Part shown: positions 46,001-53,241 of the stretch, one piece after another
How the letters are laid out: every line of letters starts with the position of its first letter
How positions within the stretch are numbered: the first letter of the stretch is position 1
Assembly: GCA_010672585.1 (NCBI GenBank)
Contig: JAAHGF010000017.1
Span: 113,535-177,534, forward strand
Source: Okeania sp. SIO1I7
GTDB lineage: Bacteria > Cyanobacteriota > Cyanobacteriia > Cyanobacteriales > Microcoleaceae
Direction of reading: 5' to 3'
DNA length: 64,000 nucleotides
Made by a program: the position numbers and the translations under genes
Notes under the pieces: model-generated
The model's database searches: none
What the model was told of the DNA's origin: nothing
The model's input: the letters and a program-made list of their open reading frames with translations, nothing else

Positions 46001-49000
46001 AATTGAGGCTTTCTGTAGTTATATTACCCCCTGCAACCAGAGAAATATTACCGCCATTCCCTGATTCGCCATCATTTAATAAGGAATAGGAATTAAGGTC
46101 TTCTGTAGTTATATTACCCCCTGCTTGTAGTGATATAGCACCTCCATTTCCTGATTCGCCATCATTCGAGATAGATTTTGTAGCAATGTCGCCCTCTGCA
46201 ACCAGAGAAATAGCACCCCCATCCCCGAAAAATGAACGAGCAAAAAGCGATCCGGCCGTGGTATCAATTGAACCTGTAGTGCTTTCTATGTTAATCTGAC
46301 CAGCATTGCCACTACCACCGTTTCCCTGTTCTCCTTCAAATACAACAAAAAACTCACCAGAATTCGTAATAATCTCTGCCGTAGTAATATCCCCTACTGC
46401 CTCAATATTAACATTACCCCCATCCCGATTGATAGACGAATCTGTAAGAATATCTCCAGAGATAGATTCTGCTGATATTACTCCACTCTTATCCTCTTCT
46501 TCTGATGGTATCACTCCCTCCTCATCTACATCTATAGTTGCCAGCAAGTCCCCGCTTGGGAACCAAGAAGTATCAACATTACCCAAACTAATACTAGCAC
46601 CAGCAATATTCAAATTTCGCCCATTGGTCTTAATAGTATCCGCACCATTTTCAAAGGTATCCTGGTTGCTGCCAACATCTGGCAGATTATCCAACATTGT
46701 CACAGCACCAATTCCATCCTCATCCACATCTGCACGAAATTCTATCTCTCCTATTCCAGGCAGAAATTCCAAGACATCATCTGCTATATCCTCAACAGTT
46801 ATATCGTTTATCGCTAACAACTGAACATTCCCATCCCCAGAAGTTTCATCGAATTCATCATTGATCGTAATATTCATCCCAGATAGAAAAACACTTTCCC
46901 CACTAATTCCACTACCTGTAGCAACAATATCTCCCGTAGCTTCAATATTAATTGCACCACCTGTACGACTATCAATTTCTGTATTTTCTCTAGATACCAC
47001 CTCAGAATTATTTTCTATAGTGGGAGCATCTTGTTCCGAAGTAGGAGCATCTTGCTCCGAAGTGGGAGCATCTTGCTCCGAAGTGGGAGCATCTTGTTCC
47101 AAAGTAGAAATGCTTTCTGTTAAAGTCACATTTCCTGCACTCTGAATTTCTATATCTCCACCAGCAGTAACAATACCATTTACATCCTCACTCACATCAC
47201 CAATATTCACATCTCCCAACACATCAAAAAATGCTCCACCACTACCAGAAACCGCTTCTAAATTTTCTACATTCAACTGCAAAGGCGTACCTACTAAACC
47301 TATTCCACCACTGTCTTTTGTTTCAAATAAAACACTACCTGCATTAATAATTGAACTATCAGAAACTCTGGCAATATTTCCACCATTGGCATTAACTAAA
47401 ATTTGCCCTGTTGTTGTTAAATTTGCCAGATTTATATCCCCTACTTCTCCTAAGTTTCCTAACTGAATATTAATGATGCCACTTCCAGCATTTAATGTTG
47501 TTCCATCTAGTTGATTGATTGATGCTGCTCCAGCACTCCGGTTAGCAATATTCATTTCATCATTATTACCAAGTAATTCAATATTTCCATTACCAATTGA
47601 TGTGTCAATATCGGCATTTATATTAATACTTCGTCCAGCTTTTAATTCTACAGATTCCGTAGTTTCTATCTTTTCATTAATTGTTATATCGTTGTCGGCA
47701 AATAAAATTATATCTCCTGATAATTCCCCAATATTTTCTGCGGAAATTGTGACATCATAATTTTCATCTTGAGCAAAAGGGTCTATTGGTGTTTCTATTT
47801 CTATTGTTTCTGAGTTATCAGCATTTTCTGTAGAAGTAACTTCTGTCTCGGAATTTGTATTTTCTGCTATTTCTGAATTCTCAACATTTTCTGTGGTTTC
47901 TGAATTTTCACCAGATGGCACTTCCGAATTATTATCTACTGTTTCTGTTTCAGAACTTTCAGTATTTTCTGCTATTTCTGAATTCTCAATATTTTCTGTG
48001 GTTTCTGAATTTTCTGAATTTTCACCAGATGCCACTTCTGAATTATTATCTACTGTTTCTGTTTCTGAACTTTCAGTATTTTCACCAGATGCAATTTCCG
48101 AATTATTATCTACTATTTCTGTTTCTGAACTTTCAGTATTTTCTGACTCTCCCACTGTGATATTTTCTGGGTCTAATAATATTGTTCCTGGGTTGCCAAA
48201 TGCAGCACTAACATCGACATTTCCATCAAATATTAATTGTTGTTTTCCAGATACTTCAACAAACCCTCCATCACCAGAAAAATTTCCTCCTCTGGCACTA
48301 ATATTTCCAGCAAAATTAGTTATGCCATCTGACCAAATTATTACTTGACCGCCGTCACCATTTGTGGTAGCGTCAGCGGAAATAAAGGAGTTATTGTTAA
48401 CAAATGTTTGCTGAGAATTGGGTACTATTCCACTACCTTGAAAATCACCTCCAATTAATACTCTTCCCCCTCCATTGAGACCATCAGCATTAATATTGGC
48501 ATCGATAATTGCTACGCGATCGCCTAACACATTAAATTGTCCACCAAAATTATATCCCCCCTGACCCCCCTTTGAAAGGGGGGGAGTTATTGATACATCT
48601 ATATCTCCAGAAGCGATCGCATCTCCTGTAGTACCAGAAATTATTGTATTTGAATCTATCAACACCACATCACCATTTTCATTCACAGTCATAGATGTGG
48701 CCTGAGTTATTTCTCCACCTGTTAACAGTTCGGGCAAAGATAAGGGGGTTATACCAGACATATCTTCCCCATTCGCTGTTGTTGAACCCACTTCCAAACT
48801 TAATAAATGTCCTGGTTGGGATATTCTCAGGGTACTACCTCCTTCTACTGCTGCGATCGTAACGTTACCACCTGCTGTGGAGAGTTGCCCCGTGTTGATA
48901 ACCGTGCCACCCAACAAAGTGAGATTTTCCCCTGAGTTTAAACTGAGGTTTCCTTCGTTAACTATAGCGCCTGGGTTTGATATATTAAATCTATAGCCAC

Positions 49001-49499
49001 TAGGGTCTCCTACTAGGTTGGCATAATCATTCGTTCCCATAGCTTGAAACCAGAAATTATTACTGTTAAAACCTATACCTGTGGCAGTGGTAACGCTGAA
49101 TGAGGCAGGGACATTAAGGCTAGCATTGGGGCCAAACATTATGCCTACGGGGTTCATCAGGAAGAGGTTAGAGTTACCACCGATGACTTGGATGAGACCG
49201 TTAATTATAGAAGGGTCTCCACCCGTAATTCTACCCAGAATGTTGCGAGTATCTGGAGTGGTTAAGAAGTTAGCTGTTTGACCGGAGTGAAGATTGAATT
49301 GGTCAAAACTGTGGAAGAGGTTAGTCCCATTATGAGTGCCACCTTGAATATTAAATTGATTGCCGTTTTGATTGACGGTTGTACCTGTGCCATCGTTTGA
49401 GGGGGTTATGGGTTGAGATTTGGCGGGAGTTGTAGCCAATATCCCTAAAATTACAGTCAGAGCTGTTATACTGTAAGACTCTAATCTATTAGCTTTCAT
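40002..49499 (-). CDS. Giant two-partner-secretion exoprotein with a C-terminal CHAT protease domain
   Basis: The 3165-residue protein starts with a signal peptide (about 1-28, LTVILGILATTPAKSQ) and a filamentous-haemagglutinin N-terminal (TPS) domain (about 30-160: GTHNGTNLFHSFDQFNLHSG, NPVGIMFGPNASLNV). A very long repetitive beta-helix-like region rich in Gly, Asn, Thr and Ser follows. The last ~360 residues are a CHAT (caspase-like) domain with the catalytic His in IIHLATHADFRPG and Cys in LLVLSACRTAFG, ending HPYHWAGFTMVGSPW. It should be exported by Sec and an outer-membrane TpsB transporter, which is not in this window. Internal tandem repeats are listed separately. Three segments are genomic repeats that inserted in frame. 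Targets and processing are unknown. Confidence 0.92.
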   Translation of the reverse strand: MKANRLESYSITALTVILGILATTPAKSQPITPSNDGTGTTVNQNGNQFNIQGGTHNGTNLFHSFDQFNLHSGQTANFLTTPDTRNILGRITGGDPSIINGLIQVIGGNSNLFLMNPVGIMFGPNASLNVPASFSVTTATGIGFNSNNFWFQAMGTNDYANLVGDPSGYRFNISNPGAIVNEGNLSLNSGENLTLLGGTVINTGQLSTAGGNVTIAAVEGGSTLRISQPGHLLSLEVGSTTANGEDMSGITPLSLPELLTGGEITQATSMTVNENGDVVLIDSNTIISGTTGDAIASGDIDVSITPPLSKGGQGGYNFGGQFNVLGDRVAIIDANINADGLNGGGRVLIGGDFQGSGIVPNSQQTFVNNNSFISADATTNGDGGQVIIWSDGITNFAGNISARGGNFSGDGGFVEVSGKQQLIFDGNVDVSAAFGNPGTILLDPENITVGESENTESSETEIVDNNSEIASGENTESSETETVDNNSEVASGENSENSETTENIENSEIAENTESSETETVDNNSEVPSGENSETTENVENSEIAENTNSETEVTSTENADNSETIEIETPIDPFAQDENYDVTISAENIGELSGDIILFADNDITINEKIETTESVELKAGRSININADIDTSIGNGNIELLGNNDEMNIANRSAGAASINQLDGTTLNAGSGIINIQLGNLGEVGDINLANLTTTGQILVNANGGNIARVSDSSIINAGSVLFETKDSGGIGLVGTPLQLNVENLEAVSGSGGAFFDVLGDVNIGDVSEDVNGIVTAGGDIEIQSAGNVTLTESISTLEQDAPTSEQDAPTSEQDAPTSEQDAPTIENNSEVVSRENTEIDSRTGGAINIEATGDIVATGSGISGESVFLSGMNITINDEFDETSGDGNVQLLAINDITVEDIADDVLEFLPGIGEIEFRADVDEDGIGAVTMLDNLPDVGSNQDTFENGADTIKTNGRNLNIAGASISLGNVDTSWFPSGDLLATIDVDEEGVIPSEEEDKSGVISAESISGDILTDSSINRDGGNVNIEAVGDITTAEIITNSGEFFVVFEGEQGNGGSGNAGQINIESTTGSIDTTAGSLFARSFFGDGGAISLVAEGDIATKSISNDGESGNGGAISLQAGGNITTEDLNSYSLLNDGESGNGGNISLVAGGNITTESLNSYSLLNDGESGDGGTISLVAEGNITTENINSSSLSNDGNSGDGGTISLEAGGDITTENLKTSSLSNDVNSGDGGTISLEAGGDITTENLNSSSLNDGASGDGAAISLEAGGDITTEDLNSYSFSNDGNSGDGGTISLEAEGDIATADLNSYSFSNDGNSGNGGAIFLNAETIKFNQPESGNTEQLQINTFSVGTNNSEKGGDVNITTNNLSNAEILTLSTNSESGQVTIENKSQGNLLLNDLSIITSKQVTIQLPGELIEVDVGSTEGQSGNVNIFSAGNLNLNNVTIESDTKGDQPAGNVYIDSQKNITLDNTEFFSITNAEGDAGNITLVTPRNIKLTNNSQLRASTEGTGNAGSIDIQANKLNLEQGTSLITETYAAGTPGDITIKANTVDIGQDAQISATAVLGATSTGDGGNITINTNELNITGKLGIFAETEASANAGTLTLSPYEDNPDLNINFSNDGFISASTSSTGNGGNINLNAPESIDISGKGFIAVETSDKGNAGTINIETQNLTLSDGVAISASTTDKGNAGAIEIDTEEFTLETGTSLTTETNNQGKAGDIEINTRKLTIGEDAQISATAREGATNTEAGGNITINATDLLISGQLGIFAETAGETPAGTLTLKPYRRGEQGSRGVGEQGSGGVGEQGSRENRSARFDPDLNITFSENGFISARTTSSGDGGNINISAPENINISGEGRITVETEDRGNAGMINIETENLTIAENTTISAATSDSGDGGSININSSESFQLEGQIITETTGTGDGGKITINTGELSAENSTISAKSTDVGNPGAIEIIGQENITTGIIQSSASESKEAADGGDITITSEQGEINATQPIQSFSENGNAGDVTLSAKTDVTTNTISSHGEQQGGQITIITETGNIDTSNGFLANYSGEGTGGNVTLEASAGNITTSDIYSFADADGGQILLKAGGDINITENSNVISASEPATTSDTENPGKGGDIILEAGGNINTTAARIYSGADEGDTGIIDIVADNAIEVGQIDLASGFVREERSVFNNFTLIPRPQGEATQGVAGNISITSNNGTIDTSAGVINSRSPDGTGDIKLNARENITVGKLEASALNETKATTGGNVEIISENGEVNSTQAIETFSEQGTAGNVNIQAEGSVNLENILSQGRERGGDITIDTRSENSMDVQGELNTFSTEGIGGDVTLTSRGNISINGIRSEGIQQGGDITLESEIGEISATGDITSFSEEGRGGSIEIDAPESVNLENVLSFGATESGDLRIQSQIATVNTGNVTTQAPDGPSGEVIINGSQITTGNLSSLGTVSSGIIQLEATDGSITTLDLESIASEGEAGGIDLDATGDISTEDQTVISGDGDANIDIDAGGDVSVGNQEAIANQGDANIDIQAGGEISVENQTTQANQGDANINVQPGGNISVETQTVQVNQPGGNISAETQTVQVNQTGGNVPVEEQTTVSIGGNPTINNTPDNTNTGEQIAIAPEAIETITNIDSSDTIIPENTTDNQIIPVENLNDSTEIPVTTATETTDIQTDNNQSQSILPQISNNSSFFTLTAPTNYNQTTNAGTAQEQTEASINHTTDTQKILKTINPVNTKSLITATASDQVVTMLERNSLQEYSDFLGADLEEKLISTQSVREILSDMANQTGKESAIVYINVYPEQLQIILYTKEGQPIIKTIPEVNREQIMKVALELRIKVTTPANQDNDSYLSSAQKLYNWLIAPIASELEAANIDTLLFSMDEGLRTLAVAALHDGEQFLIEKYSLSLIPSVSLMDTNYQPLQDTQVLAMGASEFIAHNSLPGVPIELEIVSQELWQGSMFLNEDFTLNNLITQRENYPYPIIHLATHADFRPGKISNSYIQLWGEEQIKLDQIRELGWNESSVELLVLSACRTAFGDKDAELGFAGLAIAAGVKSALASIWYVNDRATLALMTEFYSHLNQTNIKAEAVRQAQLAMLRGDVVIKGNQIRRIGERGSVELPSVLGEMRNRKLSHPYHWAGFTMVGSPW
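44035..44110 (-). repeat. In-frame low-complexity insert in the exoprotein gene
   Basis: CTCCCCTGCTCCCCTACTCC repeats encode RRGEQGSRGVGEQGSGG and similar, unlike the surrounding beta-helix sequence. CTCCCCTGCTCCCC strings occur in intergenic DNA here (for example 4540-4553). Confidence 0.7.
45495..46180 (-). repeat. Seven tandem 90-bp (30-residue) repeats in the exoprotein
   Basis: Each unit encodes SGDGGTISLEAGGDITTENL plus a Ser/Tyr-rich linker and NDG. Units keep a length of 30 residues except one of 29. They are probably successive coils of the beta-helix. Near-identity at the DNA level points to recent expansion or contraction. Confidence 0.85.
47030..47104 (-). repeat. Four tandem 21-bp units in the exoprotein
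   Basis: GTGGGAGCATCTTGCTCCGAA units encode TSEQDAP four times. The 15-base string GTGGGAGCATCTTGC recurs at 63731-63745 in intergenic DNA, so a dispersed repeat seems to have seeded this array. Confidence 0.8.
47790..48160 (-). repeat. Ser/Glu/Asn-rich imperfect repeat region in the exoprotein
   Basis: Units of ENTESSETETVDNNSEVASG and ENSETTENVENSEIA alternate irregularly. They form a highly acidic, probably unstructured linker between the TPS domain and the long repeat region. Confidence 0.75.
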
Positions 49500-49829
49500 A
49501 AAAAACTTCTGCAGTTATAATATTGATTTTAAGTAAACAGAAAAATTAGGCAACGATAATCTTTTTAGTCAAAATATCATCGTATTTTTCTTCTAGAGAT
49601 TGTAGCAACGATCCTCCTGTTCATGCCACTAAACCGAACAGCCTAATTTTCCTATTCCGATATAATATTAGAACCTTCGATATTGATTAAATATAATAGT
49701 CGTCAACCGTACGAAAAAAACTGTAGAAAATTGTAACAGCTTTTATCTTGATATTGGATTAACCAATACTGGCGCTCTCGGCGCAACTCACTATTCCCTC
49801 AACAGTAAATGCTCCTGGGAATTTCTTAT

Positions 49830-51247
49830 CTTATATTTGAAGACTGCCATTGACATCGGCATTAATCACTTGGCCAGTTGCACTTCTAAATAAACCACGT
49901 TTGACTCGCTTGCCTACATAAGTTCTATGCTTACAAGGTTTTTCTAAGTCAATAGCAGATGTTTTACTGGTGTAACTTTCTTCCATTTCAATGACTTTTA
50001 CCCCAGCCAGTTGACACTTATAAGTTATCTGTTGAATTAACTTACCGTGAGGTATTTGAGTAAAATTTTGGTTGTTTTTTTTGCCGATATTTGCACCTTG
50101 TTTCCAGTTATCATTTTTTCCTATGACTACAGTACCAATATTATTTATGGTTAAATACAAGGGCCACTAATTTACTGGTGTTATGCAGATAATTCTCGAC
50201 AAAACGATTTCGGTGATAGGTTAACGCTTCAATCTTACGGCTAGTTTTTCTGTTGCCTTTGAGATGACTTTGGTACTTCAGCTTTTCGCTTGTTGTAAAG
50301 CTGATTAACACTTTTTAGTGGCTTCCCGTTAACAAGCATAGGCTTAACACCAGGCTTGTTTGTAGATAGAGCTACCTTACTGTCAATCCCTAAGTCTATT
50401 CCGGCTACATATGTTGAGTCTACTTGTGGCTGAAGAGTTTTTTCATACACTACTTCAATTATATAGCAGCTAGTAGCAGGTACTATCCTCACTTCAATCA
50501 CAGTATCCACAACTACAGGTATTTTGATTTTACTCATGGATAAGTGACAAATACCCTCTTTTAGACTTGCTCTATAGACTGATTCCTTTGAATATATAAC
50601 TACATTCCTACCTTGAGTTTTATTTTTATACTTTGGTATTTTAGGTTTACCTAAAAACTTCCCTGGATGTTTTGACCATTCTTTGATTGCCTGAAAATAA
50701 CCACGCCAAGTGGCAACCAAGCATTTGATTATTTGTTTTGATACTTTATAGCAATGAGCGCTCAGGTATTTACAATGTCTAGCTCAAAGTGCAGTAAGTG
50801 AAAAGATGTACAAAAAATAATGTGTAAATATGCCAGCGCACATTGCTATATATAGTGTATTTGCGTAAGTCCTGTGTCTGTTAAATCAAAGTCAAAGGCG
50901 CGAGTCTAGCAAACTTTAATGTAGACGCGATCGCATGGTTTGTGAAAAATATCTGTCATGTAGCAGGGCTTTGTACTATGTTAAATACAATAGTAGTATG
51001 TAAATACACCAGCGCTCATTGCTATAGTTGGTAATGATCTATAGGCATCGCTATCTTTGGTCGCGTGGTACAGTTTAGTTAGATCGAGACTTTTACCTGT
51101 CGTGAAAAAATACTGACTACAGTGATAGTTAGCCAAGTTATACAGGTTTTTTGACTTAAAAGCTAACTCATCACACACCCGCCAAAAGTTATGTGTTCGT
51201 CTAATTATATGTCTGTCAACAACAATCAATTGTGCACTAACCCTCAA
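49830..51247 (-). pseudogene. Decayed tnpB (IS605 OrfB) broken by frameshifts and an R5 element
   Basis: Reverse-strand pieces line up as one TnpB: an N-terminal part (VDRHIIRRTHNFWRVCDELA ... SDAYRSLPT) at 51247-51025, then KVSKQIIKCLVATWRGYFQ and AGIDLGIDSKVALSTNKP (first RuvC Asp) down to 50241. A frameshift near 50275 and a stretch reading GNRKTSRKIEALTYHRNRFV in another frame follow, then LTINNIGTVVIGKNDNWKQG to INADVNGSLQI (last RuvC Asp) at 49831. An insert of about 278 bases with R5 ends splits YRSLPT from KVSKQI. It cannot make a functional protein. Confidence 0.85.
50748..51025. repeat. R5 MITE-like insertion inside the tnpB relic
   Basis: It starts TATAGCAATGAGCGCTCAGG and ends CAGCGCTCATTGCTATA, with a third copy of the end at 50821-50850. 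The unit 50748-50849 is itself bounded by inverted ends. Flanking TA dinucleotides suggest a TA target, as for IS630/mariner-derived MITEs. The interrupted tnpB frame fixes the boundaries. Confidence 0.75.
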
Positions 51248-51708
51248 ATTTTGCTGTAGTCACCTGTGACTACTATCATGGTCAAAATCATTCACTGCCT
51301 AAATTTAGGCTTTCTATTAATTTTTTGATATTACAATACTTTTCTACATTTGACAACTATTTTCTACAGTTTAAGTTTAACAGTTAATTACCCAGGTCAA
51401 AATAAGATAATAGTTAACATTCAAGTAAGTTGAATTGCCAACACTTAGTATCTTTGCGTAAGTCTTGATATTGCTATGTGTGGGTGGTGGTGGATTGTAA
51501 TTATTGTTGTTATATAGAATCCGGTTATATAGAACCCCTAAACGGATCTATTTAAAAACAGAGGAGGAGATGGGGGGATGGGGGGATGGCCAGATGGGGA
51601 GATGGGGAGATGGGGAGATGGGGACCCACCCCTAACCCCTCCCAGGAGGGGGAGATGGGGAGGTGGGTCCCCACCCCTAACCCCTCCTGGGAGCTACCGG
51701 ATTTTATA
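51248..51708. other. Intergenic, low-complexity repeats
   Basis: It includes GATGGGGAGATGGGGAGATG tracts (51565-51660), CCCACCCCTAACCCCTCC strings and an ACCGGATTTTATATTACTCC segment. TAGTTAACATTCAAGTAAGTTGAATTGCC (51410-51438) nearly repeats coding DNA of the next gene (51841-51869), so a fragment of it was duplicated here. Confidence 0.6.
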
Positions 51709-52878
51709 TTACTCCTGACTCCTAACTCCTGTATGTCGCCAATCCGATGGCTCCCCTACCTGACTCCTCTTTGATATAACACTAGAGCTTTTCATTCTTT
51801 TAACTATCAGAGTTGTCAACCCTGGTCCAACTAAGATAATAGTTAACGTTCGAGTAAGTTGAATTGCCAATACTAAACCAGTATCACCACCCAACTCATT
51901 AACAGTTGCGATCATGGCTTCTATTCCCCCTGGAGTGAAACTTAACACAGAAGTAATTAAGTCTACCTCTGTTAAATTATAAAATTCATACCCTACTCCA
52001 AAGAAACCGATAATTAACACTATTACCAGTCCGATATCAATTAAAATAGCTTTCCACAATTTACGAGCATTTTGCCAGTCAAACTGAACGCCTATAGAAA
52101 TTCCTACTAGCAGGAGTCCAACTGCAAATAACCATTGAGGAACTTGTAATTTATATGGCGCTCCCCACAAAGTAGTTAACCCAACTGCAAAACTACCTAA
52201 AAAAGCAGAGGAAGGCAAACGTAATAATTTTCCGCCCCAAATTCCTAAACCACAACATCCTGCTATTACTAATAAATTCCCAAACATGGGTATGCTTGTT
52301 TTACCTGATTCCAATAAAGTTGTAGTTTGAGTCTGGTCAATAGCTGGAGAAATGAATATAGCAGCAGTTGGCATAATAAATACCACTAATAACAATCGCA
52401 AATACTGAAGGATAGCAACAGCAATTGCATCTGCACCTAGCTCTTCACTCATAGCAACAATAGCAGAAGCGCCGCCAGGAATAGATGCCAGAAAACCTGT
52501 GGATCGACTAACTCCACTCCACAGCGACAACAGATAGCCTTTAAACATACTTAAGGCAGCAGTAATCAGAATACACCCCACTACAGGAATAGCGTAAGTG
52601 CTAATTAAAAAAATTGTTTCTGGAGAAAAACGAAATGCTATAGCAATAGCAATTATTGCCTTGCCAATCATCATTATTACTCTCGGTAATGGTTGGGGAG
52701 TACCTTGAGCGATCGCATAGATAATTCCGGCAATCATTGGCCCAAGTAACCAACCGACAGGAAAGTTTAGCCAGTCGAATATAAAACCTACTAAAATAGC
52801 TAAGGTAATGGGGACAATGGTACTTTTGATAGTTGATAATTTGGAGATAATCTCTTGGTTGTTTAACACGCTTAACAA
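51709..52878 (-). CDS. AbrB/AimA-type membrane protein ("ammonia monooxygenase" Pfam family)
   Basis: The 389 residues contain about ten hydrophobic helices and the twofold internal repeat of this family: GWLLGPMIAGIIYAIAQG with SIPGGASAIVAMSEELGADA in the first half, SFTPGGIEAMIATVNELGGD in the second. Family members are polytopic inner-membrane proteins; some are reported as small-molecule transporters, and annotations as regulator or monooxygenase are historical. The last 20 residues (SQVGEPSDWRHTGVRSQE) are encoded by a GGAGTCAGGAGTTAGGAG-type repeat that supplies the stop. The start is ATG 52878. It is divergent from the MFS gene. Confidence 0.85.
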   Translation of the reverse strand: MLSVLNNQEIISKLSTIKSTIVPITLAILVGFIFDWLNFPVGWLLGPMIAGIIYAIAQGTPQPLPRVIMMIGKAIIAIAIAFRFSPETIFLISTYAIPVVGCILITAALSMFKGYLLSLWSGVSRSTGFLASIPGGASAIVAMSEELGADAIAVAILQYLRLLLVVFIMPTAAIFISPAIDQTQTTTLLESGKTSIPMFGNLLVIAGCCGLGIWGGKLLRLPSSAFLGSFAVGLTTLWGAPYKLQVPQWLFAVGLLLVGISIGVQFDWQNARKLWKAILIDIGLVIVLIIGFFGVGYEFYNLTEVDLITSVLSFTPGGIEAMIATVNELGGDTGLVLAIQLTRTLTIILVGPGLTTLIVKRMKSSSVISKRSQVGEPSDWRHTGVRSQE

Positions 52879-53241
52879 TATATAAAATTTGGCAGATAAC
52901 TTATATCTATTCTGGCAGCTTTAGAATTGTCAATATACTCGGGCAAGTTTTCAACATATTCAGGTATCACCATACACTTTTGACAATATTCCTGTGCCAA
53001 CAGATTAATATTAGTTATTGTAGTTGAACATTTATATTAGACATCTCCACCAAAAGAGGGAATAGGAAGAAATAATTGATAATTGATAATTGATAATTAC
53101 CTCTCCCTAAAAGGAAGAAGATTGAATAATATGACTTTAACTTGCTCCCGAACAACCCATAAATGAAATAATCTGTAGGGACGTTGCATGCAACGTCCCT
53201 ACCTGTTCCCTATTCCCTATTCCCTTTTCCCTAATTTAACC
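52879..53241. other. Divergent spacer with an R1 fragment and an R6 palindrome
   Basis: TTGATAATTGATAATTGATA and ATTACCTCTCCCTAAAAGG (53074-53115) are the left part of an R1 element; R6 is at 53175-53202. TTCCCTATTCCCTATTCCCT precedes the MFS start. Confidence 0.55.

Noticed and set aside
45495-46180. Tandem array that could be mistaken for a CRISPR locus
   Set aside because: The repeats are 90 bp with no unique spacers and are part of a continuous reading frame.
40255-49281. Many plus-strand ORFs of 60-170 codons opposite the exoprotein gene
   Set aside because: They are antisense shadows of a low-complexity Gly/Ser/Thr/Asn-rich gene; none has a recognisable domain.
51709-52878. Annotation of the AbrB-type membrane protein as a transcription regulator or ammonia monooxygenase
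   Set aside because: The protein has about ten membrane helices and no DNA-binding or metal-oxygenase motif; those names are historical family labels.
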